Assembly: GCF_051842935.1 (NCBI RefSeq)
Contig: NZ_JBPXRR010000001.1
Coordinates: forward strand, 2,294,001-2,358,000
Reading direction: 5' to 3'
Length of the DNA: 64,000 nt
Source of the DNA: Pseudalkalibacillus sp051842935
GTDB taxonomy: Bacteria; Bacillota; Bacilli; Bacillales; Fictibacillaceae
Within the stretch, counting starts at the first letter, position 1. Each line of letters opens with the position of its first letter. Position numbers and translations under genes: made by a program. Under the pieces are notes generated by a model. That model was not told the origin of the DNA. It was given only the letters and a program-made list of their open reading frames with translations, and ran no database searches. Positions 26,245-35,798 of the stretch are shown piece after piece.

Positions 26245-27715
26245 GATGATCATCCTTTTTCAAAAGTGGATGTAGATCCTTCCGTAAAATCTTATTTGAA
26301 GCGTTCCTAGGAATTTGATCAATGAAATGGATGACTTTCGGCACCTTATATTTTGCAAGGCGTTCTGCGCAATAGTCGATGAGAGATCGTTCGCTGACTT
26401 CAGCCCCGTTCCGGACAACAACGAAAGCGGCAGGTACTCTCCCCCATTTGTCATCTGCGGCTCCGATCACGCCTACTTCCGCCACCGCTTCGTGCCCGGA
26501 TAAACAAGCCTCAATTTCTGCTGGATACACGTTCTCTCCACCTGAAACAAACATGTCTTTCCGCCGGTCCAACACATAAAGAAAGCCTTCTTCATCCAAA
26601 TATCCGATGTCCCCTGTCGCGAGCCATCCATCCCTGATCTTATCCACGTTCACGGCTTCCTTTTTATAATAGCCCGTCGTGACGTTTGGTCCTTTCACGT
26701 GAATTTCGCCTACTTGCTCATCCTCATCATTCGTCGGAACGATTTTCACTTGAGAAGGGAACAGTGGTTTACCGGCTGAACCGAGCTTACGGAAGCTGTC
26801 ATCAGGTGCTAATGTGACGATTTGCGATGCGGATTCACTCAATCCATACGTTTGAAAAACGGGGATTCCTTCTGCTTCGCATCTTTTTAAAAGAGGAAGA
26901 GGAGCAGGGCCGCCACCTAAGAGCATACACCGGAACGATTCTGGAAATGTCTTGAACGCTTCTGAATCTAAGACATTCGAGAGCATCACGCTGACAACCG
27001 ATGCAATGGTCACCCTGTTCTCATGCACAGACCTGATGAATTCTTTTGCCTCAAAACCGGTGTGCAGTACCATCGTGATTCCATAGATGACGCTCCGCAT
27101 CACAATAGACAATCCACTCACATGGAAAAGAGGGACAGCGCATAACCAGCGGTCACTGTCATGAATGCCGAGATTCAACGCCGAACCGGTAGCACTCCAC
27201 CAATGATTGCCATATGTGAGCATGACCCCTTTCGGATAGCCCGTCGTACCAGATGTGAAGATGATGGAATGAAGTTGATCAAGATCGATGGAATCGTTCA
27301 ATCCGAACGTGCTTTCTTCGGTTTGTAAAATTTCGCCCAGCGTGAAGACGTTCTCAAACTGAAGCTCTTTTGCTACTGATTGATGCCGCTGGTCAACAAC
27401 CAACACATCAACGTCTGCATCCTGCAGCTGATAGTCCAACTCTGCCGGAGATAGCCTTTTGTTCAGTGGTACCATCACCGCATTTAAATAATGGAGAGCA
27501 TGAATCAGCATGACCGTTTCTGGATGATTGTCCATCAAGAAAGCGATATGATTCCCTTCCCGGACACCTTTTCCGCTCAATTTCCGCGCAAGACTTCTCA
27601 CCTCTGTATCCAGTTCTTCATACGTCCATTCTTGATTTTCAAAAACGAGTGCAACACGATTCGGGGTCAAGTACGCCCTCTGCTGCAGCCAATTTTTCAT
27701 AACTTGTCCTTCCAT
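26234..27715 (-). CDS. menE: o-Succinylbenzoate-CoA ligase
   Basis: 493 aa, AMP-forming ligase: IIFTSGTTGYPKGVMLT near residue 150, LLGGGPAPLPLL, FQTYGLSESASQIVTL, and RNASNKILRKDL with the C-terminal catalytic Lys. Similar throughout to B. subtilis MenE. The start is either ATG 27715 (GGAG 8 bp upstream) or ATG 27700 (GGAAGGA 5-6 bp upstream); family length favours 27715. It is separated from menB by a strong terminator, unlike the tight packing of the rest of the locus. Confidence 0.95.
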   Translation of the reverse strand: MEGQVMKNWLQQRAYLTPNRVALVFENQEWTYEELDTEVRSLARKLSGKGVREGNHIAFLMDNHPETVMLIHALHYLNAVMVPLNKRLSPAELDYQLQDADVDVLVVDQRHQSVAKELQFENVFTLGEILQTEESTFGLNDSIDLDQLHSIIFTSGTTGYPKGVMLTYGNHWWSATGSALNLGIHDSDRWLCAVPLFHVSGLSIVMRSVIYGITMVLHTGFEAKEFIRSVHENRVTIASVVSVMLSNVLDSEAFKTFPESFRCMLLGGGPAPLPLLKRCEAEGIPVFQTYGLSESASQIVTLAPDDSFRKLGSAGKPLFPSQVKIVPTNDEDEQVGEIHVKGPNVTTGYYKKEAVNVDKIRDGWLATGDIGYLDEEGFLYVLDRRKDMFVSGGENVYPAEIEACLSGHEAVAEVGVIGAADDKWGRVPAAFVVVRNGAEVSERSLIDYCAERLAKYKVPKVIHFIDQIPRNASNKILRKDLHPLLKKDDHHEG

Positions 27716-27739
27716 ATGTACCACTCCACGATTCTAGTT

Positions 27740-27780
27740 AAAAAAGGAGATTCATAAGTAGTGGCTACTTACAAATCTCC
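27740..27780 (-). terminator. Strong terminator inside the men locus, between menB and menE
   Basis: Outer stem GGAGATT / AATCTCC (27746-27752 / 27774-27780) and inner stem TAAGTAG / CTACTTA (27755-27761 / 27765-27771), followed on the minus strand by TTTTTT (27745-27740). Only 24 bp remain before menE, too little for a separate promoter, so menEC depends on read-through or on promoter sequence inside menB. Confidence 0.85.
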
Positions 27781-27795
27781 CCGGAATTATTCGGC

Positions 27796-28617
27796 TTAAG
27801 GGAAACGAGGGAATTGTTTAAAGTCCGGCTTACGCTTTTCTTTGAACGCGTCGCGGCCTTCCTTCGCTTCGTCTGTTGTGTAATAAAGCAATGTAGCGTC
27901 TCCGCCCATTTGCTGCAATCCTGCAAGTCCGTCTGTATCCGCGTTGAAGGAAGCTTTCAAGAAACGGATCGCAGTCGGTGATTTCTCAAGCATCTCAGAA
28001 CACCATTGCACAGTTTCTTCTTCCAGCTTTTCAAGTGGAACGACTGTGTTGACAAGTCCCATTTCCTTCGCTTCTTCTGCATTGTATTGACGGCAAAGGT
28101 ACCAGATTTCACGCGCTTTCTTATGTCCGACGATACGTGCAAGGTATCCTGCACCATAACCAGCGTCAAAGCTTCCGACTTTCGGTCCAGTTTGACCGAA
28201 GATCGCGTTGTCCGCTGCAATCGTCAAGTCACACACAACGTGAAGAACATGACCGCCTCCGATTGCATAACCGGAAACCATCGCAACGACTGGCTTCGGA
28301 ATGACACGGATCAAGCGTTGAAGATCAAGTACGTTCAATCGTGGGATTTGATCGTCTCCTACATATCCACCATGTCCACGTACCTTCTGGTCTCCACCAG
28401 CACAGAATGCATCGTCCCCAGCACCTGCCAACACGATGACTCCGATATCGGAATCGTCACGTGCGTATGCGAATGCATCGATCAATTCGTGAACCGTCTT
28501 AGGACGGAACGAATTACGAACCTCAGGTCGGTTGATCGTGATCTTCGCGATTCCGTTATATGTTTCGTACAAAATATCGTCATACTGTCTTTCAGCAATC
28601 CATTCAAATAATGCCAT
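27796..28617 (-). CDS. menB: 1,4-Dihydroxy-2-naphthoyl-CoA synthase
   Basis: 273 aa crotonase-fold enzyme that closes the naphthoquinol ring of OSB-CoA. Typical MenB motifs: AFCAGGDQKVRGHGGY near residue 85, GYAIGGGHVLHVVCDLTIA near 130, GQTGPKVGSFDAGYG near 160. The start ATG 28617 has AAAGG 9 bp upstream and lies one base after the menH stop. Confidence 0.97.
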   Translation of the reverse strand: MALFEWIAERQYDDILYETYNGIAKITINRPEVRNSFRPKTVHELIDAFAYARDDSDIGVIVLAGAGDDAFCAGGDQKVRGHGGYVGDDQIPRLNVLDLQRLIRVIPKPVVAMVSGYAIGGGHVLHVVCDLTIAADNAIFGQTGPKVGSFDAGYGAGYLARIVGHKKAREIWYLCRQYNAEEAKEMGLVNTVVPLEKLEEETVQWCSEMLEKSPTAIRFLKASFNADTDGLAGLQQMGGDATLLYYTTDEAKEGRDAFKEKRKPDFKQFPRFP

Positions 28618-28618
28618 T

Positions 28619-29440
28619 TCAGTCATCCTTTCTATTATGTAATATGTTGTGTACCGTTTGTGAGAATGCCTCCGGCTGCTCGAGGTGCACGGTGTGACCT
28701 GCATCTTCAATGGCCACAAGCTCACCATCCGGAAGTAAACGGAGCATCTCTTTTGCTATTTTAACAAATTTCGCGTCGAGTTGTCCGACAATTAACGTCG
28801 TAGGCACTTCAAATTGGTGCAAGTGGTCCCACCAAGAAGGCTGTACGCCTGTCCCAATCCCTCGCAGACTGTTGGCTAAACCTACCTCCGAATTGTTGAG
28901 CCGACTCGCATGTAGACGCGCGCGCTCTTCGGAAGAAAGGTATGTCAACTGTGTCCGGAACAACGGAATCGCCTCCCAGAAATCGACAAAAGCTTCTATG
29001 CCTTCATCCATGATCCGATCCGCCAGACGATTGTCTCGTTGTTGACGGTCAAGACGATCTTCTTCTGTCGCCAAACCGGGGGAACTGCTTTCCAGAATTA
29101 ATTTCTTAACCCGCGCAGGATAAGTCATCGCAAAAGACAATGCAACTCTTCCACCTAGAGAATACCCCAAAACGAACGCGCTTTCAATCTTGAGCTCATT
29201 GAGAATTTGATCCAGTGCGTCGACGGTCGCTTCCATCGAGTAATTTTTCAAATGGTCTGGACACTCTGTTTGGCCATGCCCCGGCAAGTCGACCATGATC
29301 AATTGATGATCATTTTTCCAATCCTCAATGAACGGTGTCCAATCCTCGCCAGCCCCTGTAAAACCGTGGAGAAGGAGTAACGGTTCTCCCTCACCTATCA
29401 CTTTGACATGATAATGGATGTCGTTCACTTCAATTCGCAT
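28619..29440 (-). CDS. menH: SHCHC synthase, alpha/beta-hydrolase fold
   Basis: 273 aa. Alpha/beta-hydrolase triad: Ser in GYSLGGRVALSF near residue 100, Asp in VGQLDAKF and His in DAGHTVHLEQP. MenH removes pyruvate from SEPHCHC. It overlaps the menD end by 11 bp and precedes menB by one base, so it is clearly part of the operon. Confidence 0.94.
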   Translation of the reverse strand: MRIEVNDIHYHVKVIGEGEPLLLLHGFTGAGEDWTPFIEDWKNDHQLIMVDLPGHGQTECPDHLKNYSMEATVDALDQILNELKIESAFVLGYSLGGRVALSFAMTYPARVKKLILESSSPGLATEEDRLDRQQRDNRLADRIMDEGIEAFVDFWEAIPLFRTQLTYLSSEERARLHASRLNNSEVGLANSLRGIGTGVQPSWWDHLHQFEVPTTLIVGQLDAKFVKIAKEMLRLLPDGELVAIEDAGHTVHLEQPEAFSQTVHNILHNRKDD

Positions 29441-31187
29441 CGGTCATTCCCAACCTATTTTCCAACGCGTTGTTTACTCTGCTCCAGTATTCCCGGTGCA
29501 GCTGTACGTTTTCGTCTCGGTTTGTTTGGACTTCGAGCACGTGCAATCCTTTTCCATTCACACTCTTTGCGAAAGCTTCATCAAAATCGTTCCAGGAACT
29601 CATCAGATGATACTCTCCACCATAAAGTGCAGTGGACTGTTCAAAGGAAATGCCAATCGGTGTACCGAATAGATTTTCGAAATGTTCCGGATGCTTATAC
29701 TGTGGTAAAAAGGAGAAAATACCTCCACCGCTGTTGTTGACGAGGACGATCGTCAAGTCGAGCTCATGCATTTTGGACGCCAACAATCCATTCATATCAT
29801 GGTAAAATGATAGATCCCCAATGACGAGCACCGTCTTTTTACCAGTTGCGGCCACACCAAAAGCTGAGGAAATGACTCCGTCAATGCCATTTGCTCCTCT
29901 GTTCGCAACGAGTTGAATGTCCTTTTCATTTTTACCGAAAAAGGAATCCAAATCACGAATTGGCATGCTGTTCCCTACAAATAGAGCTGTGTTCTCAGGC
30001 ATCAACTCCTCCAAACGAGAGAAGATCTTACCTTCAAAAAAGACATTTGTTTCAACAAACGCTTGCTTTTCCTGGTGCGCAACGCTATTTGCTTCAAGCC
30101 ATTTCGTCGTCCATTCGGATGATTGATCCCTTATCGGGACCGATCGGGAAACAGATGAGGCGAATTGCTCCGAATCGGCATAGATCATCCGGCCACCAGA
30201 ATGGGCAGGATCACGCCAATCTTCTCCTTCGTCTACAATCCAAACGTCCGTTTCATGATGCTGTTGGACATATTTGAAAAATGCCTTGGAGATCGGCATC
30301 GCTCCAAATCGAATCACCACTTGCGGTTGCCATTCTTTTACGATGTCACTTTTCAGAACGGCATCATAATGCTCAATGACGAGCTCTTTGGAATGTGCTC
30401 CTGTTCTTAAAGGTGATAGGGGATCAGCTAAAATCGGAAATCCGAACGCGGCAGCCATTTCAGTAATCGCATGTGTGGCATGTCGATATTGACCAGGACC
30501 GCACACGATCAACCCTCTCTGCACTCCAGACAACACGTTCGCCATTTCTGTATATTCTGCTTCTGAAAGATGGCGTTTCCCAGAGGTGAACGATCGATAA
30601 GCTCCGTTCTCACCTTTCCCATAATCAAAAGCGTCCGGTGCTTTGTAATCCGGAACGAGCGGTTCTCTGAACGGTAAATTCAAATGCACGGGTCCCTTCT
30701 TACCATGTGTCGCCACTGCACAAGCCCTTGCAGCAGTAGAACGTACATAGCGAATCACGCCAGCTTCAATTTCAGGAAGAGCCATCTCGTGGAACCATTT
30801 CACATACTTTCCGTACATCCCGATCTGATCAATTGCTTGTGGTGCACCGACATCCCGTAATTCATGGGGACGATCAGCCGTCAAGACTAACAAAGGGACA
30901 TGGGAAATCGAAGCCTCGATAATCGCTGGGTAATAGTTCGCAGCAGCGGTACCTGACGTACAGACAAGCGCTACGGGTCTCTCTTCCATCTTCGCCATTC
31001 CGAGGGCAAAAAAAGCTGCCGACCGTTCATCAACGCTCAGCCAAACTTTAATATCCGGATGTTGGGCGAACATCATCGCAAGCGGCGTCGATCTTGAGCC
31101 GGGGCTGATGACGACGTCCCGAACATCCGATTCACTTAATTCATCTATGAAAGCTCCAACATAAGCTGTTAGTGGATCTAGTGTCAT
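29430..31187 (-). CDS. menD: SEPHCHC synthase (ThDP-dependent)
   Basis: 585 aa. MenD condenses 2-oxoglutarate and isochorismate. ThDP-enzyme features: ISPGSRSTPLAM at the N-terminus, Glu in SVDERSAAFFALG, TSGTAAANYYPA, and the cofactor motif VIGDLSFYHDMNGL near residue 435. AGGAGG precedes the ATG, which overlaps the menF stop (ATGA). Confidence 0.97.
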   Translation of the reverse strand: MTLDPLTAYVGAFIDELSESDVRDVVISPGSRSTPLAMMFAQHPDIKVWLSVDERSAAFFALGMAKMEERPVALVCTSGTAAANYYPAIIEASISHVPLLVLTADRPHELRDVGAPQAIDQIGMYGKYVKWFHEMALPEIEAGVIRYVRSTAARACAVATHGKKGPVHLNLPFREPLVPDYKAPDAFDYGKGENGAYRSFTSGKRHLSEAEYTEMANVLSGVQRGLIVCGPGQYRHATHAITEMAAAFGFPILADPLSPLRTGAHSKELVIEHYDAVLKSDIVKEWQPQVVIRFGAMPISKAFFKYVQQHHETDVWIVDEGEDWRDPAHSGGRMIYADSEQFASSVSRSVPIRDQSSEWTTKWLEANSVAHQEKQAFVETNVFFEGKIFSRLEELMPENTALFVGNSMPIRDLDSFFGKNEKDIQLVANRGANGIDGVISSAFGVAATGKKTVLVIGDLSFYHDMNGLLASKMHELDLTIVLVNNSGGGIFSFLPQYKHPEHFENLFGTPIGISFEQSTALYGGEYHLMSSWNDFDEAFAKSVNGKGLHVLEVQTNRDENVQLHREYWSRVNNALENRLGMTDAN

Positions 31188-32587
31188 GCAAAGGATCCTC
31201 CTAGGGCAGAAAGCATCGGTTTCAACTTGATTTGTGTTTCTTCATATTCACTCTCCGGATCCGAGTCTGCAACGATTCCACATCCCGCAAAAAGAGAAAC
31301 GTGATTTTCGTTGATGAGACCTGAACGGATCGCGACCGCAAATTCTCCTTGATCGTGTGAGTCGATCCAACCGACTGGTGACGAATACCATCCACGATCC
31401 AATTTTTCATGTTCACGGATGATCTCAACCGACTCGGTTTGCGGAAAACCGCCTAGTGCAGGTGTCGGATGGAGACGTTGCACCACATCCATCAATGGAA
31501 CATCTTTCGCCTGTTTGACAACGACTGGTGTATAAAGGTGCTGGATGTCACGTCCTTTGTAAAGTGTAGGTCCGTTCGGTACGTGTACTGAACCGGCTAC
31601 TTCTTCCAAAGCATCCCGTATCATTTTTACGACAAATGCATGCTCTTCCCTGTTTTTATCATCGGAAAGCAGCTGTGCTCCTAAATGTTCATCTTCCTCC
31701 AAGAAGGTCCCTCTCTTGATGGAACCTGCCAAGCATGTGGAGAGCACTTCGCTATCCTGCTTTTGCACAAGTCGTTCAGGTGATGCGCCAAGAAAACATT
31801 TGTGTCCCCGTTCAAATGCAAAAATGAAGCTATTCGGTTGTTCATTTTCAAGGCGTTGCAGCGTAGATGTCACAGAAATCTTCTCATCTGTTTCCGCGAT
31901 CACTTCCCTTGCCAGAACCACTTTCTCAATTTTCCCTTGTTTGATCATGGACGTTGTATCAGCGACCGTACCTTTCCATTGTTCCGGCTCAATCTCTGTC
32001 AACGTATAGTCCCGATCTTCGGATTCTTCGATTGCTGTCCGTTTCAATAACAACGCTTTTTCTTTCATACTTTCTTCAAAAACTTGCACAACATCCGAAT
32101 CGGGTTGGACGAACAAATTCGTTGTCAAATACGCCTTGTGTTGGAAGCAGGAATAAAGGTGGACAGGCAACACAAAGCTCGCATCTGAATAACTCGTCCA
32201 TAATGGTGTTTTATCTTTTTTCGTATCAAATGAGAAACCACCTAGCATCATCGGCCCTGTACCAAATACATAAGGTGTTTCGTAATCCTCCAATTGTTCA
32301 TCTACAATGGATTGCCATTCATTTTTTATCGTGGAAAAACGTTCTTCACCATCTATATCGAATTTCTGAGCTTCACCCATTCCGACTAGCGTCAACTCAT
32401 TTGATGCATCAGACCAATAAGACCGATGTCCTTCATATAGCTGATTGCCATTTGAGAAAACCATGAGTGGATCAATCATATCGACCTGGACTCGATGACT
32501 GACCAGTATGGTTTTTTGGGTGCTCTGCGCTTTCAATTTAGCACTTTCCAATCGCTCTAATAAGTCATGTTGTGTTACAGCTGCCAA
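31184..32587 (-). CDS. menF: Menaquinone-specific isochorismate synthase
   Basis: 467 aa chorismate-binding enzyme: KVVLAREV, FLGASPERLVQ, CLAGSIKRG, HLYTPVV, LHPTPALGGFPQ and FAGCGIVADSDPESEYEE. I place the start at TTG 32587 because GGAGGGG lies 6 bp upstream; the in-frame ATG at 32605 abuts its own GGAGG. First gene of the men operon, divergent from menA. Confidence 0.95.
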   Translation of the reverse strand: MAAVTQHDLLERLESAKLKAQSTQKTILVSHRVQVDMIDPLMVFSNGNQLYEGHRSYWSDASNELTLVGMGEAQKFDIDGEERFSTIKNEWQSIVDEQLEDYETPYVFGTGPMMLGGFSFDTKKDKTPLWTSYSDASFVLPVHLYSCFQHKAYLTTNLFVQPDSDVVQVFEESMKEKALLLKRTAIEESEDRDYTLTEIEPEQWKGTVADTTSMIKQGKIEKVVLAREVIAETDEKISVTSTLQRLENEQPNSFIFAFERGHKCFLGASPERLVQKQDSEVLSTCLAGSIKRGTFLEEDEHLGAQLLSDDKNREEHAFVVKMIRDALEEVAGSVHVPNGPTLYKGRDIQHLYTPVVVKQAKDVPLMDVVQRLHPTPALGGFPQTESVEIIREHEKLDRGWYSSPVGWIDSHDQGEFAVAIRSGLINENHVSLFAGCGIVADSDPESEYEETQIKLKPMLSALGGSFA

Positions 32588-32674
32588 AGTATTCCCCTCC
32601 AACATCCTCCGACGTCTAATCTCTCTATATAAACGCTCTCTATGATAAGTCTAATAAACCTTATTATCGATACT

Positions 32675-32703
32675 ATTATAAAGGAAAAATATCTGTTTTT
32701 CCA
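32675..32703 (-). promoter_or_regulatory. Probable promoter of menFDHB
   Basis: On the minus strand TATAAT (32680-32675) with TGGAAA 17 bp upstream; a weak -35 but a perfect -10, about 85 bp before menF. Confidence 0.5.
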
Positions 32704-32739
32704 TTGTCCACCATTCACATCTATTACCAAATCCACAAG

Positions 32740-32768
32740 TTGACACCTATACCCCCATTGCATACACT
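32740..32768 (+). promoter_or_regulatory. Promoter of menA-menI
   Basis: TTGACA (32740-32745), 17 bp, TACACT (32763-32768), about 68 bp before menA. Confidence 0.7.
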
Positions 32769-32835
32769 TAGAATGGGTCAAAATATGACAGAATGACGTA
32801 GTTTTCAGGCATTCTTATGATAAAGGTGAACGATA

Positions 32836-33786
32836 ATGGAACAAAATATTGCAAACAACTCTAATGCTACAGGTACCGGGATGAAGAAAGAGTCCAAAGT
32901 GAAGGTCTGGTACCGCCAGCTACGACCTCACACGTTGACGGCATCCTTCATTCCCGTCTTTATCGGGACCGCACTTGCCCTATTCTACACCGAACTTCAT
33001 TGGGGCTTATTGATTGCGATGCTGGTCGCTTCGATGCTGATCCAAGCCGCTACGAACCTTTTCAATGAGTACTATGACTTCAAGCGGGGCCTCGATACGG
33101 AAGAATCCATCGGAATCGGTGGTGGAATCGTCAGGGATGGCATTTCACCTCGTACCGTTTTGACTGTCGGGCTCGTCTTTTTCCTAGCCGCGATCTTATT
33201 AGGAGCCTATATCAGTGCAACGACGACCTGGTGGATCGCAGTGATCGGAAGTCTTTGTATGGCGGCCGGGTATTACTACACAGGTGGACCTTACCCGATT
33301 GCATACACGCCTCTCGGTGAAATCGTCGCAGGCTTTTTCATGGGATTTGTCATCATATTGATTTCTTTTTACATCCAGACAGGATTTGTCACTGTAAACA
33401 GCATGCTTATCTCCATCCCGATTTCCATTCTGATCGGTGCGATTTTGATGGCGAACAACATCAGGGATCTTGAAGGAGACAAAGAGCGTGGGCGTAAGAC
33501 GCTTGCCATCTTACTCGGACATAAAAAAGCCGTGCAATTTCTTGGCGGCATGTTCGCTTTCTCCATCGCTTGGATTTTGACGATGGTCTTTGTAGGAAAA
33601 GCCTCTATCTGGTTGATCCTCGTTCTGTTGAGTATTCCGAAAGCCGTACAAGCTGTCAAGCTGTTCCATGGCGAACGGACTCCAGCTACGATGATGCCTG
33701 CAATGAAAGCAACCGCACAAATGCACACCGTTTTCGGAATCGCTGTGACGGTCGGTCTGCTGATCAGTTATATTTTACAGTTTTAA
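32836..33786 (+). CDS. menA: 1,4-Dihydroxy-2-naphthoate prenyltransferase
   Basis: 316 aa UbiA-family membrane enzyme with about eight helices. The two Asp-rich motifs are NLFNEYYDFKRGLD near residue 75 and NNIRDLEGDKERGRKT near 205. It attaches the isoprenoid tail to DHNA. AAAGGTG precedes the ATG. It is divergent from menF and followed by menI at a 24-bp gap, so this locus covers most steps of menaquinone synthesis. Confidence 0.95.
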   Translation: MEQNIANNSNATGTGMKKESKVKVWYRQLRPHTLTASFIPVFIGTALALFYTELHWGLLIAMLVASMLIQAATNLFNEYYDFKRGLDTEESIGIGGGIVRDGISPRTVLTVGLVFFLAAILLGAYISATTTWWIAVIGSLCMAAGYYYTGGPYPIAYTPLGEIVAGFFMGFVIILISFYIQTGFVTVNSMLISIPISILIGAILMANNIRDLEGDKERGRKTLAILLGHKKAVQFLGGMFAFSIAWILTMVFVGKASIWLILVLLSIPKAVQAVKLFHGERTPATMMPAMKATAQMHTVFGIAVTVGLLISYILQF

Positions 33787-33810
33787 TTTCTGTTAAAAGG
33801 AGCTGCACAT

Positions 33811-34194
33811 ATGGACTTATCCAATACGTTGATTCACGCGCTCGGAATGGAAGTTGTAGAAGCGAAGGCTGATGTGGTGAGGATGACGATGCCGGTTGAC
33901 GAACGGACGAAACAACCGATGGGCTATTTGCATGGCGGAGCGTCAATTGCACTTGCTGAGTCTGCTGCAAGCATCGGCACAGCCCTGAATGTTGATCTGA
34001 ATACGCATAACGTGTTCGGCATCGAAATCAACGCCAACCATTTGAAAAGTAAAAGAGACGGAATCGTCACCGCCACCGCTTTTCCCCTTCATAAAGGAAG
34101 AACGACGATGGTATGGGAAATCAAAATCACCGATGAACAAGATGCACTGATCTGCATCTCACGCTGTACAACTGGAATGATTGAGAAGAAATAG
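33811..34194 (+). CDS. menI: DHNA-CoA thioesterase (hotdog fold)
   Basis: 127 aa 4HBT/PaaI-type thioesterase, strikingly like E. coli YdiI (MenI): MPVDERTKQPMGYLHGGASI with the LHGG turn and catalytic acid in ALAESAAS, then FGIEINANHLKS. It releases DHNA from its CoA ester before the MenA step. AAAGGAG lies 8 bp before the ATG, and it is co-directional with menA, which strengthens the assignment. Confidence 0.88.
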   Translation: MDLSNTLIHALGMEVVEAKADVVRMTMPVDERTKQPMGYLHGGASIALAESAASIGTALNVDLNTHNVFGIEINANHLKSKRDGIVTATAFPLHKGRTTMVWEIKITDEQDALICISRCTTGMIEKK

Positions 34195-34205
34195 CATCCT
34201 GATAA

Positions 34206-34247
34206 AAAATCGCCTCCCCACTTTTTATGGGTAAGGCGATTTTTTTA
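34206..34247 (+). terminator. Bidirectional terminator after menI
   Basis: AAATCGCC / GGCGATTT arms (about 34208-34215 / 34235-34242) with an inner CCCCA/TGGG pairing and a seven-T run; A-rich on the left side so it also serves the convergent gene. Confidence 0.82.
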
Positions 34248-34254
34248 CATTAGA

Positions 34255-35607
34255 TTAATTGATCGAGAACTCTTCCCTACTTAGTAGGTCCTCAGGGTAT
34301 TTACCGATTTCGTCTTCATGGAAGTAGTCTCGGACTACACCATCCTCTAAAAAGTTCGCAATCGAAACCATGATCATCCCTTGATCCAAAGCTAAGTATG
34401 CTTGCGTCACTTCTCCAGTTTCCGCATTAACGGAATCAAGGAATCCATATTTGCTATAGGTGTCCATTTCCTTCAACTCATGGATGTTGTCCATTGCTTT
34501 TTCAGGAGCGTATTCTAATGCTAAGAAAGTGGCATGAGGTGTGACCACATTACTTTTCTCGTACCCTGAAATCCCTAAAGGCGTAGCTGCAAATTCAGAA
34601 TATCCATCTGGAGTAGCTGCAGGAGACATTCCCCATACATCATACCCCTTCTCTTCAGCATACTCGATTTGAAGATCCACATGCCGTTGGTTGTTCAACC
34701 CTAGTGCGCGTTCTCCAAGTTCTTTTTCCTTTAGGACCAAGGAAGGCATCAAGGCTTCAAACATACTTCCTCCCCAGCTTGGAACAAACTTTTTCCCGTT
34801 GTACTTATAATGTCCTTCAAACACTTCGACCCCATCATATGTCGTCGTATAACCTTCCGGAGTTTGAGATTGCCAATCGTATTCAACTGGCATCACACGA
34901 TCCATTTTCCACCAATGCGTTTTCGGTGCATCTTTTTTACCAATTGCTATATAACTTGCTACCCGAGGCTCAGTGTAGAAAGCTCCGTAATGATGAGACG
35001 TCGTTTCTCCCTTCGTCACATCATATCCGCCCCACATCTGTCCAACTTCAGGATCATACAAATGTGTATAATCCATCTCTTCAACTAGTTGGTGTGTTTG
35101 ATCATATAGTTCTGGATAAGCTTTACCGACCGCGATCAACCCTGCTGATAGCCAACCATTATCAACTGTGGAGATGAATTGTCCCCAATCTTTCTTCAAA
35201 GAACCATCTTCCGTGTAATACCAATTGTAATAAAGGCCATTCCACTTCTTTAATGATTCTAATGTACCCAGTGACTTGCTGATTTTCGCAACTGCCTCTT
35301 GTTCTGATAAGAGGCCCAATTCATCCGCTGAAATCGTACTCATAAAATACATTCCGATATTGGTTGGAGAAGTGTACTCCTTCGGATCAACGTTACCATC
35401 CACACGGACAGCATCGTAAGGTAACCCAGTTCCCGAATCTGTGAAGTCTTCAAAATACCGGTACGTCTGTTTCGCAATCGACTTCAGTTGAGCATCTCTA
35501 GCCACTTCTTTGCCTTTTTTGGAGGTATCGGCCTTTGCGCCAAATGAAATAACGCTCAAACTCATGATTAGAATAGCCGCTGCAATAATTGACCATCGTT
35601 TTTTCAT
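34255..35607 (-). CDS. Secreted glucanase-like protein (glycoamylase/GH144 type)
   Basis: 450 aa with a cleavable signal peptide (KKRWSIIAAAILIMSLSVISFGAKA). The body is an alpha/alpha-barrel type: SPTNIGMYFMSTISADELG, STVDNGWLSAGLIAV, FVPSWGGSMFEALMP near residue 285, WGMSPAATPDG and ALDQGMIMVSIANFLEDG. These match the glycoamylase-like domain that includes GH144 endo-beta-1,2-glucanases. The substrate is inferred only. AAAGGAG precedes the ATG. Two matching palindromic operators flank the promoter, suggesting sugar-responsive LacI-type control. Confidence 0.78.
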   Translation of the reverse strand: MKKRWSIIAAAILIMSLSVISFGAKADTSKKGKEVARDAQLKSIAKQTYRYFEDFTDSGTGLPYDAVRVDGNVDPKEYTSPTNIGMYFMSTISADELGLLSEQEAVAKISKSLGTLESLKKWNGLYYNWYYTEDGSLKKDWGQFISTVDNGWLSAGLIAVGKAYPELYDQTHQLVEEMDYTHLYDPEVGQMWGGYDVTKGETTSHHYGAFYTEPRVASYIAIGKKDAPKTHWWKMDRVMPVEYDWQSQTPEGYTTTYDGVEVFEGHYKYNGKKFVPSWGGSMFEALMPSLVLKEKELGERALGLNNQRHVDLQIEYAEEKGYDVWGMSPAATPDGYSEFAATPLGISGYEKSNVVTPHATFLALEYAPEKAMDNIHELKEMDTYSKYGFLDSVNAETGEVTQAYLALDQGMIMVSIANFLEDGVVRDYFHEDEIGKYPEDLLSREEFSIN

Positions 35608-35644
35608 AGCCCTCTCCTTTATTTTTTGATTTCAACCACCTTTG

Positions 35645-35749
35645 GTGAAACGTTTCGATACCATTGTACAACCAACTCATGAAAGCGTAAACAATACTTT
35701 TGCATTAATTTTCAGAATTTTTAATCGGATTGTATTCGAAACGTATCGA
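35645..35749 (-). promoter_or_regulatory. Glucanase promoter with two LacI-type palindromes
   Basis: Near-palindromes GTGAAACGTTTCGA (35645-35658) and TCGAAACGTATCGA (35736-35749) share TCGAWACGTTTC read on the minus strand. Between them lies TTTACG-17-TACAAT; the first palindrome falls at the expected transcription start. The spacing is one base short of a canonical CcpA cre, so a dedicated LacI-family repressor is more likely. Confidence 0.6.
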
Positions 35750-35798
35750 TTTAGTTGGATAGGCCTTTGAAGGTCATCTGAACCGAGTTTTAAGTTAT

